This document shows positions 1 to 6,032 of a DNA stretch of 6,032 bases, in pieces. The number at the start of each line of letters is the position of its first letter. Within the stretch, counting starts at the first letter, position 1. The translations under genes and the position numbers were made by a program. The stretch is from NCBI GenBank assembly GCA_019247235.1, contig JAFAPG010000520.1:1-6032 (forward strand), read 5' to 3'. This stretch comes from Acidobacteriota bacterium. GTDB lineage: Bacteria; Acidobacteriota; Terriglobia; Terriglobales; Acidobacteriaceae. A model generated the notes under the pieces. The model saw nothing but the letters and a program-made list of their open reading frames with translations. It was not told the DNA's origin and ran no database searches.

Positions 1-1
1 A

Positions 2-376
2 TCGGAATTCAATCCTGGAGCGGTGTCCAACAAAAACGCATTGGGGTTGATGCAGCTGTTACCCCGAGTGGGAAAGGGCGTCGCCAAAGAGAGCAAATTG
101 CGGCATTTTTCTCCTCCCCAGCTATTTACGCCTGCGATTAATCTCCAGCTGGGAACGCGATATTTTAGGTCCATGGTCGATCAGTTCGGGGGATTCGAGT
201 ATGCCTTGGCCGCCTATAACGCGGGTGATGATCGGGTGCGCGACTGGCAGAGCGTAGGCAAATACCGCGACGTCCAAGAATTCGTGGAATCCATTCCTTT
301 TACCGAAACTCGCGAGTACGTACAGGCAATCATGCGCAATGCCAACGTCTATCGGCAGTTGTACGGGACGCCCTAA
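2..376 (+). CDS. Lytic murein transglycosylase, SLT domain (C-terminal fragment, 5' end outside window)
   Basis: This is the last 124 codons of a Slt70/MltE-type soluble lytic transglycosylase, which cleaves the MurNAc-GlcNAc bond of peptidoglycan in the periplasm to give 1,6-anhydro ends. The reading frame is open from base 2. The visible start SEFNPGAVSNKNALGLMQLLP is the conserved block that directly follows the catalytic glutamate. That Glu would be the codon ending at base 1, whose only visible base (A) fits GAA. Further family marks are the AYNAG motif (around 212-226), IPFTETREYVQ and the closing NVYRQLYG, which is typical of the Slt C-terminus. The stop codon is TAA at 374-376. The GTG at 23 lies inside the conserved block and is not a real start. 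The N-terminal part, probably with a signal peptide and helical repeats, is outside the window. Family is certain; the exact subfamily is not. Confidence 0.9.
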   Translation, partial: SEFNPGAVSNKNALGLMQLLPRVGKGVAKESKLRHFSPPQLFTPAINLQLGTRYFRSMVDQFGGFEYALAAYNAGDDRVRDWQSVGKYRDVQEFVESIPFTETREYVQAIMRNANVYRQLYGTP

Positions 377-544
377 GCCGATGAACTCGGGTCCGAGACT
401 CGTCGATAGGGCTCGCCTTAGGGTTTCGAATCGCAATCAGCGGGACTGGGCCGAGCGTCTCCGGCTACTTTTCCGCTTCTCTAGGTGCGGGGACTGTCGA
501 CTTGGTTCCTGCCATGAGACGTGAGACAGGCGGGGTAAGTGGGC

Positions 545-564
545 CTGGAATAAAATATTACCAG
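545..564 (+). promoter_or_regulatory. AT-rich element with -10-like TAAAAT inside a CTGG-N12-CCAG inverted repeat
   Basis: A TAAAAT hexamer at 551-556 matches the bacterial -10 consensus at five of six positions and lies 44 nt before the ATG of the acyl-CoA dehydrogenase gene. It sits between the arms CTGG (545-548) and CCAG (561-564), with a second CCAG at 567-570. No good -35 hexamer stands 16-18 nt upstream, so the promoter would need an activator, or the true promoter lies elsewhere. The half-sites could be an operator for a fatty-acid regulator, but arms of only 4 bp are weak evidence. Confidence 0.22.
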
Positions 565-587
565 TACCAGCGAACATCCCAGCACAG

Positions 588-595
588 AAAGGCGG
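588..595 (+). promoter_or_regulatory. Ribosome binding site of the acyl-CoA dehydrogenase gene
   Basis: AAAGGCGG lies 4 nt before the ATG at 600. It is a purine-rich, near Shine-Dalgarno sequence at slightly short but usable spacing, and it supports this ATG as the start. Confidence 0.55.
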
Positions 596-599
596 TCTG

Positions 600-2399
600 A
601 TGTCTACTGCTGCCGCGGTCCCAAGAGCGAAGATTACGGGTGGAAGTTTCTTGATTGAGTCTCGACCGGCTGAGGAGATCTTCAGCCCTGAAGATTTCAC
701 CGAGCAGCACCGTCTGATCGCGCAAACCGCCGAGGAATTTGCGCGTAACGAGATTATTCCTAACATTGAAAAGATGGAGCACAAAGACTGGGCAATCTCC
801 CGCGAGTTGTTGAAAAAAGCAGGAGAGTTGGGATTAAGTTCCGTAGAGGTTCCCGAAGCCTATGGCGGCTTAGAGATGGGCAAAGTTGCCGCGGCGGTCA
901 TCGCCGATCGTCTGGCTAAGTATGCCGGATTCGCCACCACTTGGGGTGGTCACACCGGTATTGGCACCTTGCCGCTTGTCTATTTCGGCACGGAGGAGCA
1001 GAAGAAGAAGTACTTGCCTCGGCTCTCGAGTGGGGAATTGGTGGGGGCCTATGCGCTGTCAGAAGCCTCGTCCGGATCGGACGCGCTGAATTGCCGAGCA
1101 CGCGCCTCGCTAGCCAGCGACGGCAGCCACTATCGCCTGAACGGGGAAAAGATGTGGATTACCAACGCCGGATTCGCCGACCTGTTCACGGTGTTTGCCA
1201 AACTAGATGGAGATAAGTTCAGCGCCTTTCTTGTGGAACGTACCTTTCCGGGATTCTCCGTGGGGGCTGAGGAGCACAAGATGGGAATTCGCGGTTCTTC
1301 CACTTGCCCCATCATTCTGAACGATTGTCAGGTCCCGCGGGAAAATTTACTCGGCGAAGTAGGTCGGGGTCACGTGATTGCATTTAACATTTTAAACCTG
1401 GGACGCTTCAAGTTGGGGGCTATGTGTGTAGGCGGGGCTCGAAACTCGCTGGCGCAGGCGATTGCCTACGCCAAACAGAGGAAAGCTTTTGGCAAAGTCA
1501 TTGCCGATTTCGGTTTGGTACGCGAGAAGTTGGCAACTATGGCGACTTTGATTTTCGTGGGGGAGTCGTTGGTGTACCGCACCGTGGGCCTGATGGATAC
1601 GGCGCTCGAGGAGGTGGATCAGAGTACGGAAAACTCAGGCGCCCAACGGTTGAAAGCCATCGAAGAGTACGCTGTCGAGTGCTCGATTCTGAAGGTCTGG
1701 GGATCGGAGATGCTCGATCACGTGGTGGATGAAAGCGTGCAAATTTTTGGCGGTTATGGCTTTGTGGAAGAGTATACGGTCGAACGCTCCTACCGTGACG
1801 CTCGCATTAACCGAATCTTTGAAGGCACGAATGAAATTAACCGCTTGATCATCACTGGCTTTCTTCTTAAGCGGGCACAAAGCGGGCAACTGGCGTTGCC
1901 GGCCGCCATCCGACGATTGATGGAGGAGGTGCTTTCTGGACCGGCACTCTCGGACGAGCTCGCCGGCCCACTGGGGGAAGAGCAGAGGTTGGTTGAGGCG
2001 GCGAAAAAGATGGGTTTGTTTGTCGCCGGTGCTGCTACCCAGAAGTACATGCAGGGTATCCAAGAACAGCAGGAGATCATGGCCGCCATTGCCGACATTG
2101 TTATCGAGACTTATGCCATGGAGACCGCGCTGTTACGAGCAATCAAGATTCATCGCCGTCAGGGCGAAGCTGGCGCTCGATTGCCCGTCGCCATGACTCG
2201 GGTGTATCTCGCAGGCGCTCTCGAGAGGATTGAATCGGCGGCGCGGAGGGTCATTGCTGCTGTGGCGGAAGGAGATACGCTGCGAACGCAGATGGCCATT
2301 CTGCGGAGATTAGCCAAGCGCGAGCCGTTGAATGTCATCGTGCTTAACCAGCACATTGCCGATGACGTCATTGCCCGTGGCAATTACGGAATCAGTTAA
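600..2399 (+). CDS. Acyl-CoA dehydrogenase, VLCAD/ACAD9-like (FadE type)
   Basis: This complete 599-aa flavoprotein catalyses the first step of fatty-acid beta-oxidation, the alpha,beta-dehydrogenation of acyl-CoA, passing electrons to electron-transfer flavoprotein. Domain order is an N-terminal helical domain (about 33-145), a middle beta domain (about 149-250) with the FAD-binding YALSEASSGSDA (151-162) and WITNAGFADLFTVFAK (186-201), then a C-terminal helical domain (about 258-418). Glu408 in RIFEGTNEINR matches the catalytic base of MCAD/VLCAD. Arg269 fits the substrate-pocket arginine, Arg294 in RKAFGK the FAD-contacting one, and QIFGGYGFVEEY (381-392) the FAD loop. About 180 further residues form the extra C-terminal helical domain of VLCAD, ACAD9 and Bacillus-type FadE, so long-chain substrates are likely (inference). 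The start has a ribosome binding site 4 nt upstream. No ETF, thiolase or hydratase gene is present in the window, so the gene stands apart from its pathway partners here. Confidence 0.95.
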   Translation: MSTAAAVPRAKITGGSFLIESRPAEEIFSPEDFTEQHRLIAQTAEEFARNEIIPNIEKMEHKDWAISRELLKKAGELGLSSVEVPEAYGGLEMGKVAAAVIADRLAKYAGFATTWGGHTGIGTLPLVYFGTEEQKKKYLPRLSSGELVGAYALSEASSGSDALNCRARASLASDGSHYRLNGEKMWITNAGFADLFTVFAKLDGDKFSAFLVERTFPGFSVGAEEHKMGIRGSSTCPIILNDCQVPRENLLGEVGRGHVIAFNILNLGRFKLGAMCVGGARNSLAQAIAYAKQRKAFGKVIADFGLVREKLATMATLIFVGESLVYRTVGLMDTALEEVDQSTENSGAQRLKAIEEYAVECSILKVWGSEMLDHVVDESVQIFGGYGFVEEYTVERSYRDARINRIFEGTNEINRLIITGFLLKRAQSGQLALPAAIRRLMEEVLSGPALSDELAGPLGEEQRLVEAAKKMGLFVAGAATQKYMQGIQEQQEIMAAIADIVIETYAMETALLRAIKIHRRQGEAGARLPVAMTRVYLAGALERIESAARRVIAAVAEGDTLRTQMAILRRLAKREPLNVIVLNQHIADDVIARGNYGIS

Positions 2400-2474
2400 C
2401 TCCTCTGCTTTGTTAGATGCAGTGCCCTCCCGCTCCTCGCGCCCACTGGCTTGGAGCTTTGCTTTCTGCAGGCT

Positions 2475-2503
2475 TTGACGGGAGGAGCAGATTTCCTGAT
2501 AAT
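2475..2503 (+). promoter_or_regulatory. Sigma70-type promoter for the yceI - hydroxy-acid dehydrogenase - amidase unit
   Basis: The -35 box TTGACG (2475-2480) and the -10 box GATAAT (2498-2503) each match the consensus at five of six positions and are separated by the ideal 17 nt. Transcription would start near 2510, giving a leader of about 45 nt before the ATG at 2555. Its position in a gene gap, on the coding strand and directly before a closely spaced gene set supports it. It was found by reading the sequence and has not been tested. Confidence 0.6.
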
Positions 2504-2539
2504 CCAAAAGGCCCAACAGTGGTGGGGCGATTCTCTACT

Positions 2540-2544
2540 AGGGA
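2540..2544 (+). promoter_or_regulatory. Ribosome binding site that places the yceI-like start at 2555
   Basis: AGGGA lies 10 nt before the ATG at 2555. Together with the signal peptide that begins at this ATG, it favours this start over the ATG at 2417. Confidence 0.45.
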
Positions 2545-2554
2545 CTGCGATCTC

Positions 2555-3133
2555 ATGAAAACCGTGCTTATCGTGACAATGCTGGCCAGCGCGGCCAGTT
2601 GCGCCGCTCAAGTCCAGAATTGGCAAATTGACCCAGCTCACAGCGCGTCGCAATTTTCCGTTCGCCACATGGGCATCTCGACCGTGCGTGGAGTCTTTGA
2701 GAAGACCAGCGGCACGGTGCTTTACGACCCCGCCGATCCGGCTAAGACACAGGTCGACGTCAGCATTGAGGCCGCCAGCGTGAATACCAGAGTGCAGATG
2801 CGCGACAATGACCTGCGTAGTCCAAACTTCCTAGATGTCGCCAAATACCCGACGATTACATTCAAGTCCAAACGCACGGAAGTGGTCGGGACGGGCAAGT
2901 TGAGAATGGTAGGCGATCTGACCATCCACGGGGTCTCGAAGGAAGTAACGCTTGAAGTCGAAGGGCCCTCGGAAATCGTGAATGACCCGCGCGGTACCTC
3001 ACATATGGGGGCGGAAGCAACCACGAAAATAAATCGTAAGGAGTTCGGAGTAAACGGGGCCGCGGCTGTGGTAGGCGACGAGATCACCATCATTCTGGAC
3101 GTCGAAATGAAACGGCCAACGGCAGCAAAGTAG
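2555..3133 (+). CDS. Secreted YceI-family polyisoprenoid/lipid-binding protein
   Basis: This 192-aa protein belongs to the YceI family, whose members form an extended lipocalin-like beta-barrel that binds isoprenoid chains or quinones in the periplasm. Residues 1-18 form a signal peptide (MKTVLIVTMLASAASCAA), probably cut around residues 17-18. Cys16 follows AAS, which is a poor lipobox, so a lipoprotein is possible but less likely. Family marks follow in order: WQIDPAHS (23-30), SVRHMGISTVRG (35-46), LRSPNFLDVAKYPTITFKS (87-105), GDLTIHGVSKEVTL (120-133), INRKEFGVNG (159-168) and VGDEITIILDVEM (173-185). The length is normal for a secreted member. An in-frame ATG at 2417 would add 46 residues with no family likeness and bury the signal peptide, so 2555 is chosen. 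It is the first gene of a likely three-gene unit, 25 nt ahead of the next. The ligand cannot be read from sequence. Confidence 0.93.
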   Translation: MKTVLIVTMLASAASCAAQVQNWQIDPAHSASQFSVRHMGISTVRGVFEKTSGTVLYDPADPAKTQVDVSIEAASVNTRVQMRDNDLRSPNFLDVAKYPTITFKSKRTEVVGTGKLRMVGDLTIHGVSKEVTLEVEGPSEIVNDPRGTSHMGAEATTKINRKEFGVNGAAAVVGDEITIILDVEMKRPTAAK

Positions 3134-3158
3134 AATCCATAGGCAACGAGTGGGCTAC

Positions 3159-4367
3159 ATGCTTGGAACATCCGCCAAACTGTCTTCTTCAAAAGTCGTC
3201 AATATCTTGGACCTGCGCCGAATCGCCGAGCAGCGGATACCCAAGGTTGTCTTTGATTATTTAGACGGCGGGGCTGATGCGGAAGTAACACTGCGGGAAA
3301 ATTGTAGCGCTTTTGAAAAGGTTCTTTTTCGTCCGCGCCAAGCTGTGGCATTTGGGGAATGTGATTTAGCAGTTCGGGTTTTGGGCCAGCAGCTGTCATT
3401 TCCCGCGATGCTTGCTCCGGTTGGCTACAGCCGGCTGATGCATCCTGGGGGTGAAGTCGCAGCTGCGCGTGCCGCCGGCGAAGCCGGGACGGGATACATT
3501 TTGTCCACCATTTCTGGACACAAGCTAGAAAACGTCAAAGCCGCAACTGCCGGCCCGGCTTGGTATCAACTTTATCTAATTGGCGGTCGAGAGGCGGCCG
3601 AAGGGGCGATCGAGCGAGCTCGTAAAGCCGGCTTCTCGGCTCTGGTGATTACGGTCGATACCGCGGTCGCTGGCCTGCGCGAACGTGATCCTCGCAATGG
3701 GATGAAGGAGCTCCTGTCGGCCAGCCTGTTAGCAAAAATTCCCTTTTTGCCGCAGGTCTTATCCCGTCCGGCATGGCTCAGTGGATTTTTGCTCGATGGG
3801 GGACTGCCAAAACTGGAAAACATTGTGGTGCCCGGCCAGGGGCCAATGCCCTTGATGGACGTAAATGCCGGATTGGCGCGCTCGGCGGTCACCTGGGCGG
3901 ATCTAGAATGGATTCGCCAAAGCTGGAATGGCCCCATTGTGATCAAGGGCATTCTCATCGCCGACGACGCTCGCCGAGCGGCGGATGAAGGAGCTGCGGC
4001 AGTGGTGGTTTCAAACCACGGAGGTCGCCAGCTTGACTGCGTTTCCCCAACCATTCGTGCCCTGCCGGAAATCGTAGCCGCCTTAGATGATCGGGTCGAG
4101 GTGCTCCTCGATGGCGGTGTACGCCGGGGCAGCGATATTGTCAAAGCCATTGCCCTAGGGGCACGAGCCGTGCTTATCGGCCGCGCTTACGCCTACGGGC
4201 TGGCCGCTGCCGGACTGGCGGGAGTTCGGACGGCACTCGAAATCCTGCGTACCGACGTGGAACGTACTTTGCGCTTGCTCGGTTGTCAAACTATCGCCGA
4301 GCTCGACCGCTCTTACGTCGAGTCTCCATGTGAGTGGCAACGACAAGAGAATTTCGTGAGTCGATGA
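3159..4367 (+). CDS. FMN-dependent alpha-hydroxy-acid dehydrogenase (LldD / MdlB / glycolate oxidase family)
   Basis: This 402-aa TIM-barrel flavoenzyme oxidises an L-alpha-hydroxy acid (lactate, glycolate, mandelate or similar) to the 2-oxo acid. The family's active-site residues are all present: Tyr34 (FDYLDGGA), Tyr139 (WYQLY), Asp167 and Arg174 (VITVDTAVAGLRERD), Lys263 (IVIKGIL), His287 and Arg290 (VVSNHGGRQLD). FMN phosphate loops follow at DGGVRRG (318-324) and GRAYAYG (341-347). Gly89 in APVG stands where oxidases usually have Ala, which favours a quinone-linked dehydrogenase over an O2-using oxidase (inference). The loop at 182-225 is long and hydrophobic, as in membrane-associated LldD and MdlB, and DLEWIRQSW before Lys263 closely resembles E. 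coli LldD. A GTG at 3150 is an alternative start adding three residues; neither start has a strong ribosome binding site. The substrate is not identifiable, and mycofactocin-type MftD relatives cannot be fully excluded, though no mycofactocin genes are seen. Confidence 0.92.
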   Translation: MLGTSAKLSSSKVVNILDLRRIAEQRIPKVVFDYLDGGADAEVTLRENCSAFEKVLFRPRQAVAFGECDLAVRVLGQQLSFPAMLAPVGYSRLMHPGGEVAAARAAGEAGTGYILSTISGHKLENVKAATAGPAWYQLYLIGGREAAEGAIERARKAGFSALVITVDTAVAGLRERDPRNGMKELLSASLLAKIPFLPQVLSRPAWLSGFLLDGGLPKLENIVVPGQGPMPLMDVNAGLARSAVTWADLEWIRQSWNGPIVIKGILIADDARRAADEGAAAVVVSNHGGRQLDCVSPTIRALPEIVAALDDRVEVLLDGGVRRGSDIVKAIALGARAVLIGRAYAYGLAAAGLAGVRTALEILRTDVERTLRLLGCQTIAELDRSYVESPCEWQRQENFVSR

Positions 4368-6032
4368 AGTCACGACGGAAATTTCTTGCCGATGCCTCCC
4401 TGGGAATGCTCGTGGCCGGCCGCGCGACCTTGGCCCAGGGCCAATCGAACCAGCAACCCCCAGGCGAACCCCCGGCCTTTGGGACCAGCCCCAAGGTCGG
4501 TCCCGAGGTGTCGTCTGGCACCTTTGCCGAGGCCGAGAAACTGGTACAAGTCGAGCTCGGCGATGGCGAGCGTGGTCTGGCGGCGAACAGTTGGCGGCAA
4601 AATATGGCCGCGCTGTATGAGCGCCGCGTGGGGCCGAGAAAAATCGCTCTGCCTGCAGGGCTGGCCCCAGCCACCCGATGGGATCCGGTTTTACCCGGGC
4701 TGACGCCGCGGGCCAAGGCGGACCGCTTCCTCGGCAGCAAGCTCGACCCAGTGCCCCTTCCGGCAAGCGATGAAGACATTGCCTTCGCTTCGCTGGTCAA
4801 TCTGGCGCGCTGGATCAAGCAAGGTAGCCTCAGTTCTGAGCGCCTCACCCGCATTTATCTTGAGCGGCTCGAACGCTTTGATCCCAAGTTGCGCTGTGTG
4901 ATTACCCTGACGCGTGATCGTGCTCTGCGCCAAGCGAAGGAAGCGGATCGAGAGATTGGGGCAGGCAGGTATCGCGGGCCGCTTCATGGCATCCCCTGGG
5001 GCGCCAAAGATCTTTTCGATACCGCCGGCATTCCCACGACCTATGGCGCTGAGCCATATCGAAATCGCATCCCCAGAGAAGATGCTGTCGTGGTCAAACG
5101 CCTCGACGCGGCGGGAGCGGTTCTTGTGGCCAAGTTGAGCTTAGGGGCGCTGGCACTGAATGACATTTGGTTTGGTGGACAAACTATGAATCCCTGGCTG
5201 CTAGAAGAGGGGTCCTCGGGATCGAGCGCAGGCCCGGGAGCAGCCACCGCTGCAGGCTTGGTAGGATTTGCCATGGGCAGCGAGACCGGCGGAAGCATCA
5301 TTGGTCCCAGCATGCGTTGCGGGGTTACCGGTCTGCGACCGACCTACGGGCGGGTGCCCCGCACCGGTGCCATGACTTTATGTTGGTCGCTCGACAAGGT
5401 TGGTCCTATGACTCGCGGCGTTGAAGACGCTCTATTCGTCTTAGCTGCAATCTCCGGGCCTGATGCCGGGGACGGAGCGAGCGTTTCTAGCAAACTTGAT
5501 TTCAATGCCCAGGAGGGCGTAAAAGGACTGCGCGTGGGATATTTTCCGGGCTGGATGAAGGAGAGTCCTGCCACTGATATCGATCGGAAGGCACTTCAAA
5601 CCGTTTCCGCGCTTGACATGGAAACGGTGGAAGTTTCGCTTCCCGATTGGCCCTACGATTGCCTCGATTTGATTCTTTTCGCTGAGGCGGCGGCATCTTT
5701 TGAGGATCTTACTTTGTCTGGTGGTTTGCATCAGCTGAAGGTGCAAGTACCGGATGCGTGGCCGAACATTTTTCGTCAGGCACGCTTTCTTTCGGCCGTC
5801 GACTTGGTGCAAGCGGACCGATTTCGGCGAAAGGTCGCCGAGGAAATGGCGCGCGTGTTTTCCCAAGTCGACCTGCTCCTGGTTCCTTCACTGCGCGATG
5901 AGATGTTAACCATCGCAAACTTCACCGGTCATCCCTCGCTCACCTTGCCGGCTGGCTTTGTCGAAGTTTCCCAAGCGCGCAGCGATTGGGCACCTGATCC
6001 GCAACATCCTTTGCCAAGATTTTCCCCGCCGC
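4364..6032 (+). CDS. Tat-exported amidase, amidase-signature family (3' end outside window)
   Basis: This reading frame stays open for 556 codons to the window edge with no stop. Amidase-signature enzymes hydrolyse carboxamides using a Ser-cisSer-Lys triad. Here Lys215 (PWGAKDLFD), Ser287 (GSSGSSAG) and Ser311 (GSETGGSIIGPS) fit, with the two serines 24 residues apart as in FAAH and GatA, and GVTGLRPTYGRV (320-331) follows. The N-terminus MKSRRKFLADASLGMLVAG is a twin-arginine signal (SRRKFL), so the folded enzyme is probably exported. Residues about 26-134 form a Pro-rich start and an uncharacterised pre-domain; the AS domain begins near DIAFASLVNLARW (138). It is not likely to be the GatA tRNA amidotransferase subunit, given export and the pre-domain. 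The ATG overlaps the upstream stop (ATGA, 4 nt), and only a weak GAG lies 3 nt before it, so translation probably depends on coupling to the dehydrogenase gene. Substrate unknown. Confidence 0.93.
   Translation, partial: MKSRRKFLADASLGMLVAGRATLAQGQSNQQPPGEPPAFGTSPKVGPEVSSGTFAEAEKLVQVELGDGERGLAANSWRQNMAALYERRVGPRKIALPAGLAPATRWDPVLPGLTPRAKADRFLGSKLDPVPLPASDEDIAFASLVNLARWIKQGSLSSERLTRIYLERLERFDPKLRCVITLTRDRALRQAKEADREIGAGRYRGPLHGIPWGAKDLFDTAGIPTTYGAEPYRNRIPREDAVVVKRLDAAGAVLVAKLSLGALALNDIWFGGQTMNPWLLEEGSSGSSAGPGAATAAGLVGFAMGSETGGSIIGPSMRCGVTGLRPTYGRVPRTGAMTLCWSLDKVGPMTRGVEDALFVLAAISGPDAGDGASVSSKLDFNAQEGVKGLRVGYFPGWMKESPATDIDRKALQTVSALDMETVEVSLPDWPYDCLDLILFAEAAASFEDLTLSGGLHQLKVQVPDAWPNIFRQARFLSAVDLVQADRFRRKVAEEMARVFSQVDLLLVPSLRDEMLTIANFTGHPSLTLPAGFVEVSQARSDWAPDPQHPLPRFSPP

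Larger units (their letters stand above)
377..599. other. Intergenic region between transglycosylase and acyl-CoA dehydrogenase genes
   Basis: This 223-nt gap holds no credible gene. A short open frame across 339-524 begins inside the transglycosylase gene in another frame and resembles no known family. There is a small GC hairpin at 386-397 (CTCGG-GT-CCGAG) without a T-run, so it is not a convincing terminator. The last 60 nt become AT-rich and probably carry the promoter of the downstream gene. Confidence 0.6.
2400..2554. other. Intergenic region between acyl-CoA dehydrogenase and yceI-like genes
   Basis: This 155-nt gap holds a sigma70-type promoter in its second half. A 7-bp inverted repeat (CCTCCCG at 2426-2432, CGGGAGG at 2479-2485) has a loop of about 46 nt and no following T-run, so it is not a clear terminator. 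A reading frame open from an ATG at 2417 enters the yceI-like gene, but its first 46 codons do not look like protein and span the promoter. Confidence 0.6.

Noticed and set aside
386..397. Hairpin CTCGG-GT-CCGAG after the transglycosylase stop, considered as a terminator
   Set aside because: The stem is only 5 bp with a 2-nt loop and no T-run follows, so it cannot be supported as an intrinsic terminator.
418..440. GGTTTCGAATC-like stretch resembling a tRNA T-arm
   Set aside because: The flanking bases do not form the 5-bp T-stem, and no anticodon arm or acceptor stem can be placed around it.
339..524. Short + strand reading frame of 61 aa
   Set aside because: It starts within the transglycosylase gene in another frame, has an Arg-rich composition typical of a shadow frame, and has no recognisable domain or convincing ribosome binding site.
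1635..2063. Antisense reading frame of 142 aa inside the acyl-CoA dehydrogenase gene
   Set aside because: No family likeness, no promoter or ribosome binding site seen, and the sense strand encodes the conserved catalytic region here.
2426..2485. Inverted repeat CCTCCCG/CGGGAGG, considered as a terminator of the acyl-CoA dehydrogenase gene
   Set aside because: The loop is about 46 nt, the arms are 7 bp and there is no T-run; low-complexity C/T and G/A runs of this kind pair by chance.
2417..2554. Upstream in-frame ATG giving a 238-aa form of the yceI-like protein
   Set aside because: The extra 46 residues show no family likeness, would bury a clear signal peptide starting at 2555, and overlap a near-consensus promoter.
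3572..4150. Antisense reading frame of 192 aa inside the hydroxy-acid dehydrogenase gene
   Set aside because: It is Ser/Arg/Pro-rich with no domain and is fully explained by codon bias of the sense gene.
4155..4766. Antisense reading frame of 203 aa across the dehydrogenase-amidase junction
   Set aside because: It lies opposite two genes with complete catalytic motifs, and its Arg/Pro/Ala-rich composition is that of a GC-rich complementary-strand shadow.
4364..6032. GatA subunit of the Asp/Glu-tRNA amidotransferase
   Set aside because: The amidase core is shared, but the Tat signal and the long pre-domain do not fit a cytoplasmic GatA, and no gatB or gatC is seen nearby.

Overview
The window holds five protein-coding genes, all on the + strand, with no sign of RNA genes, insertion sequences, CRISPR arrays or long repeats. 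Gene style suggests a free-living, aerobic heterotroph of the Acidobacteriota type. The grounds are a VLCAD-like acyl-CoA dehydrogenase of about 600 aa, a secreted YceI protein, a Tat-exported amidase with a GSSGSSAG motif and moderately GC-rich DNA. This assignment is inferred from protein style and is not proven.

Layout: (1) 2-376, the C-terminal end of a lytic transglycosylase SLT domain, cut by the left edge. (2) 377-599, a non-coding gap with an AT-rich element and a good ribosome binding site before the next gene. (3) 600-2399, a complete acyl-CoA dehydrogenase for fatty-acid beta-oxidation. (4) 2400-2554, a gap with a convincing sigma70-type promoter (TTGACG, 17 nt, GATAAT). (5) 2555-3133, a secreted YceI-family lipid-binding protein. 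(6) 3159-4367, an FMN-dependent alpha-hydroxy-acid dehydrogenase of the LldD/MdlB/glycolate oxidase family. (7) 4364 to the right edge, a Tat-exported amidase-signature hydrolase whose end lies outside the window.

Genes 5 to 7 look like one transcription unit. There are 25 nt between yceI and the dehydrogenase, then a 4-nt ATGA overlap between the dehydrogenase and the amidase. The most interesting reading is that the amidase and the FMN dehydrogenase act in sequence: an exported amidase would release an alpha-hydroxy acid from its amide, and the membrane-associated flavoenzyme would oxidise it into the quinone pool. The mandelamide hydrolase and mandelate dehydrogenase pair of Pseudomonas is a precedent. 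YceI proteins bind isoprenoid lipids or quinones, so that gene could belong to the same envelope redox theme. This is a hypothesis from gene order and family knowledge. The rest of the window looks like ordinary metabolism.
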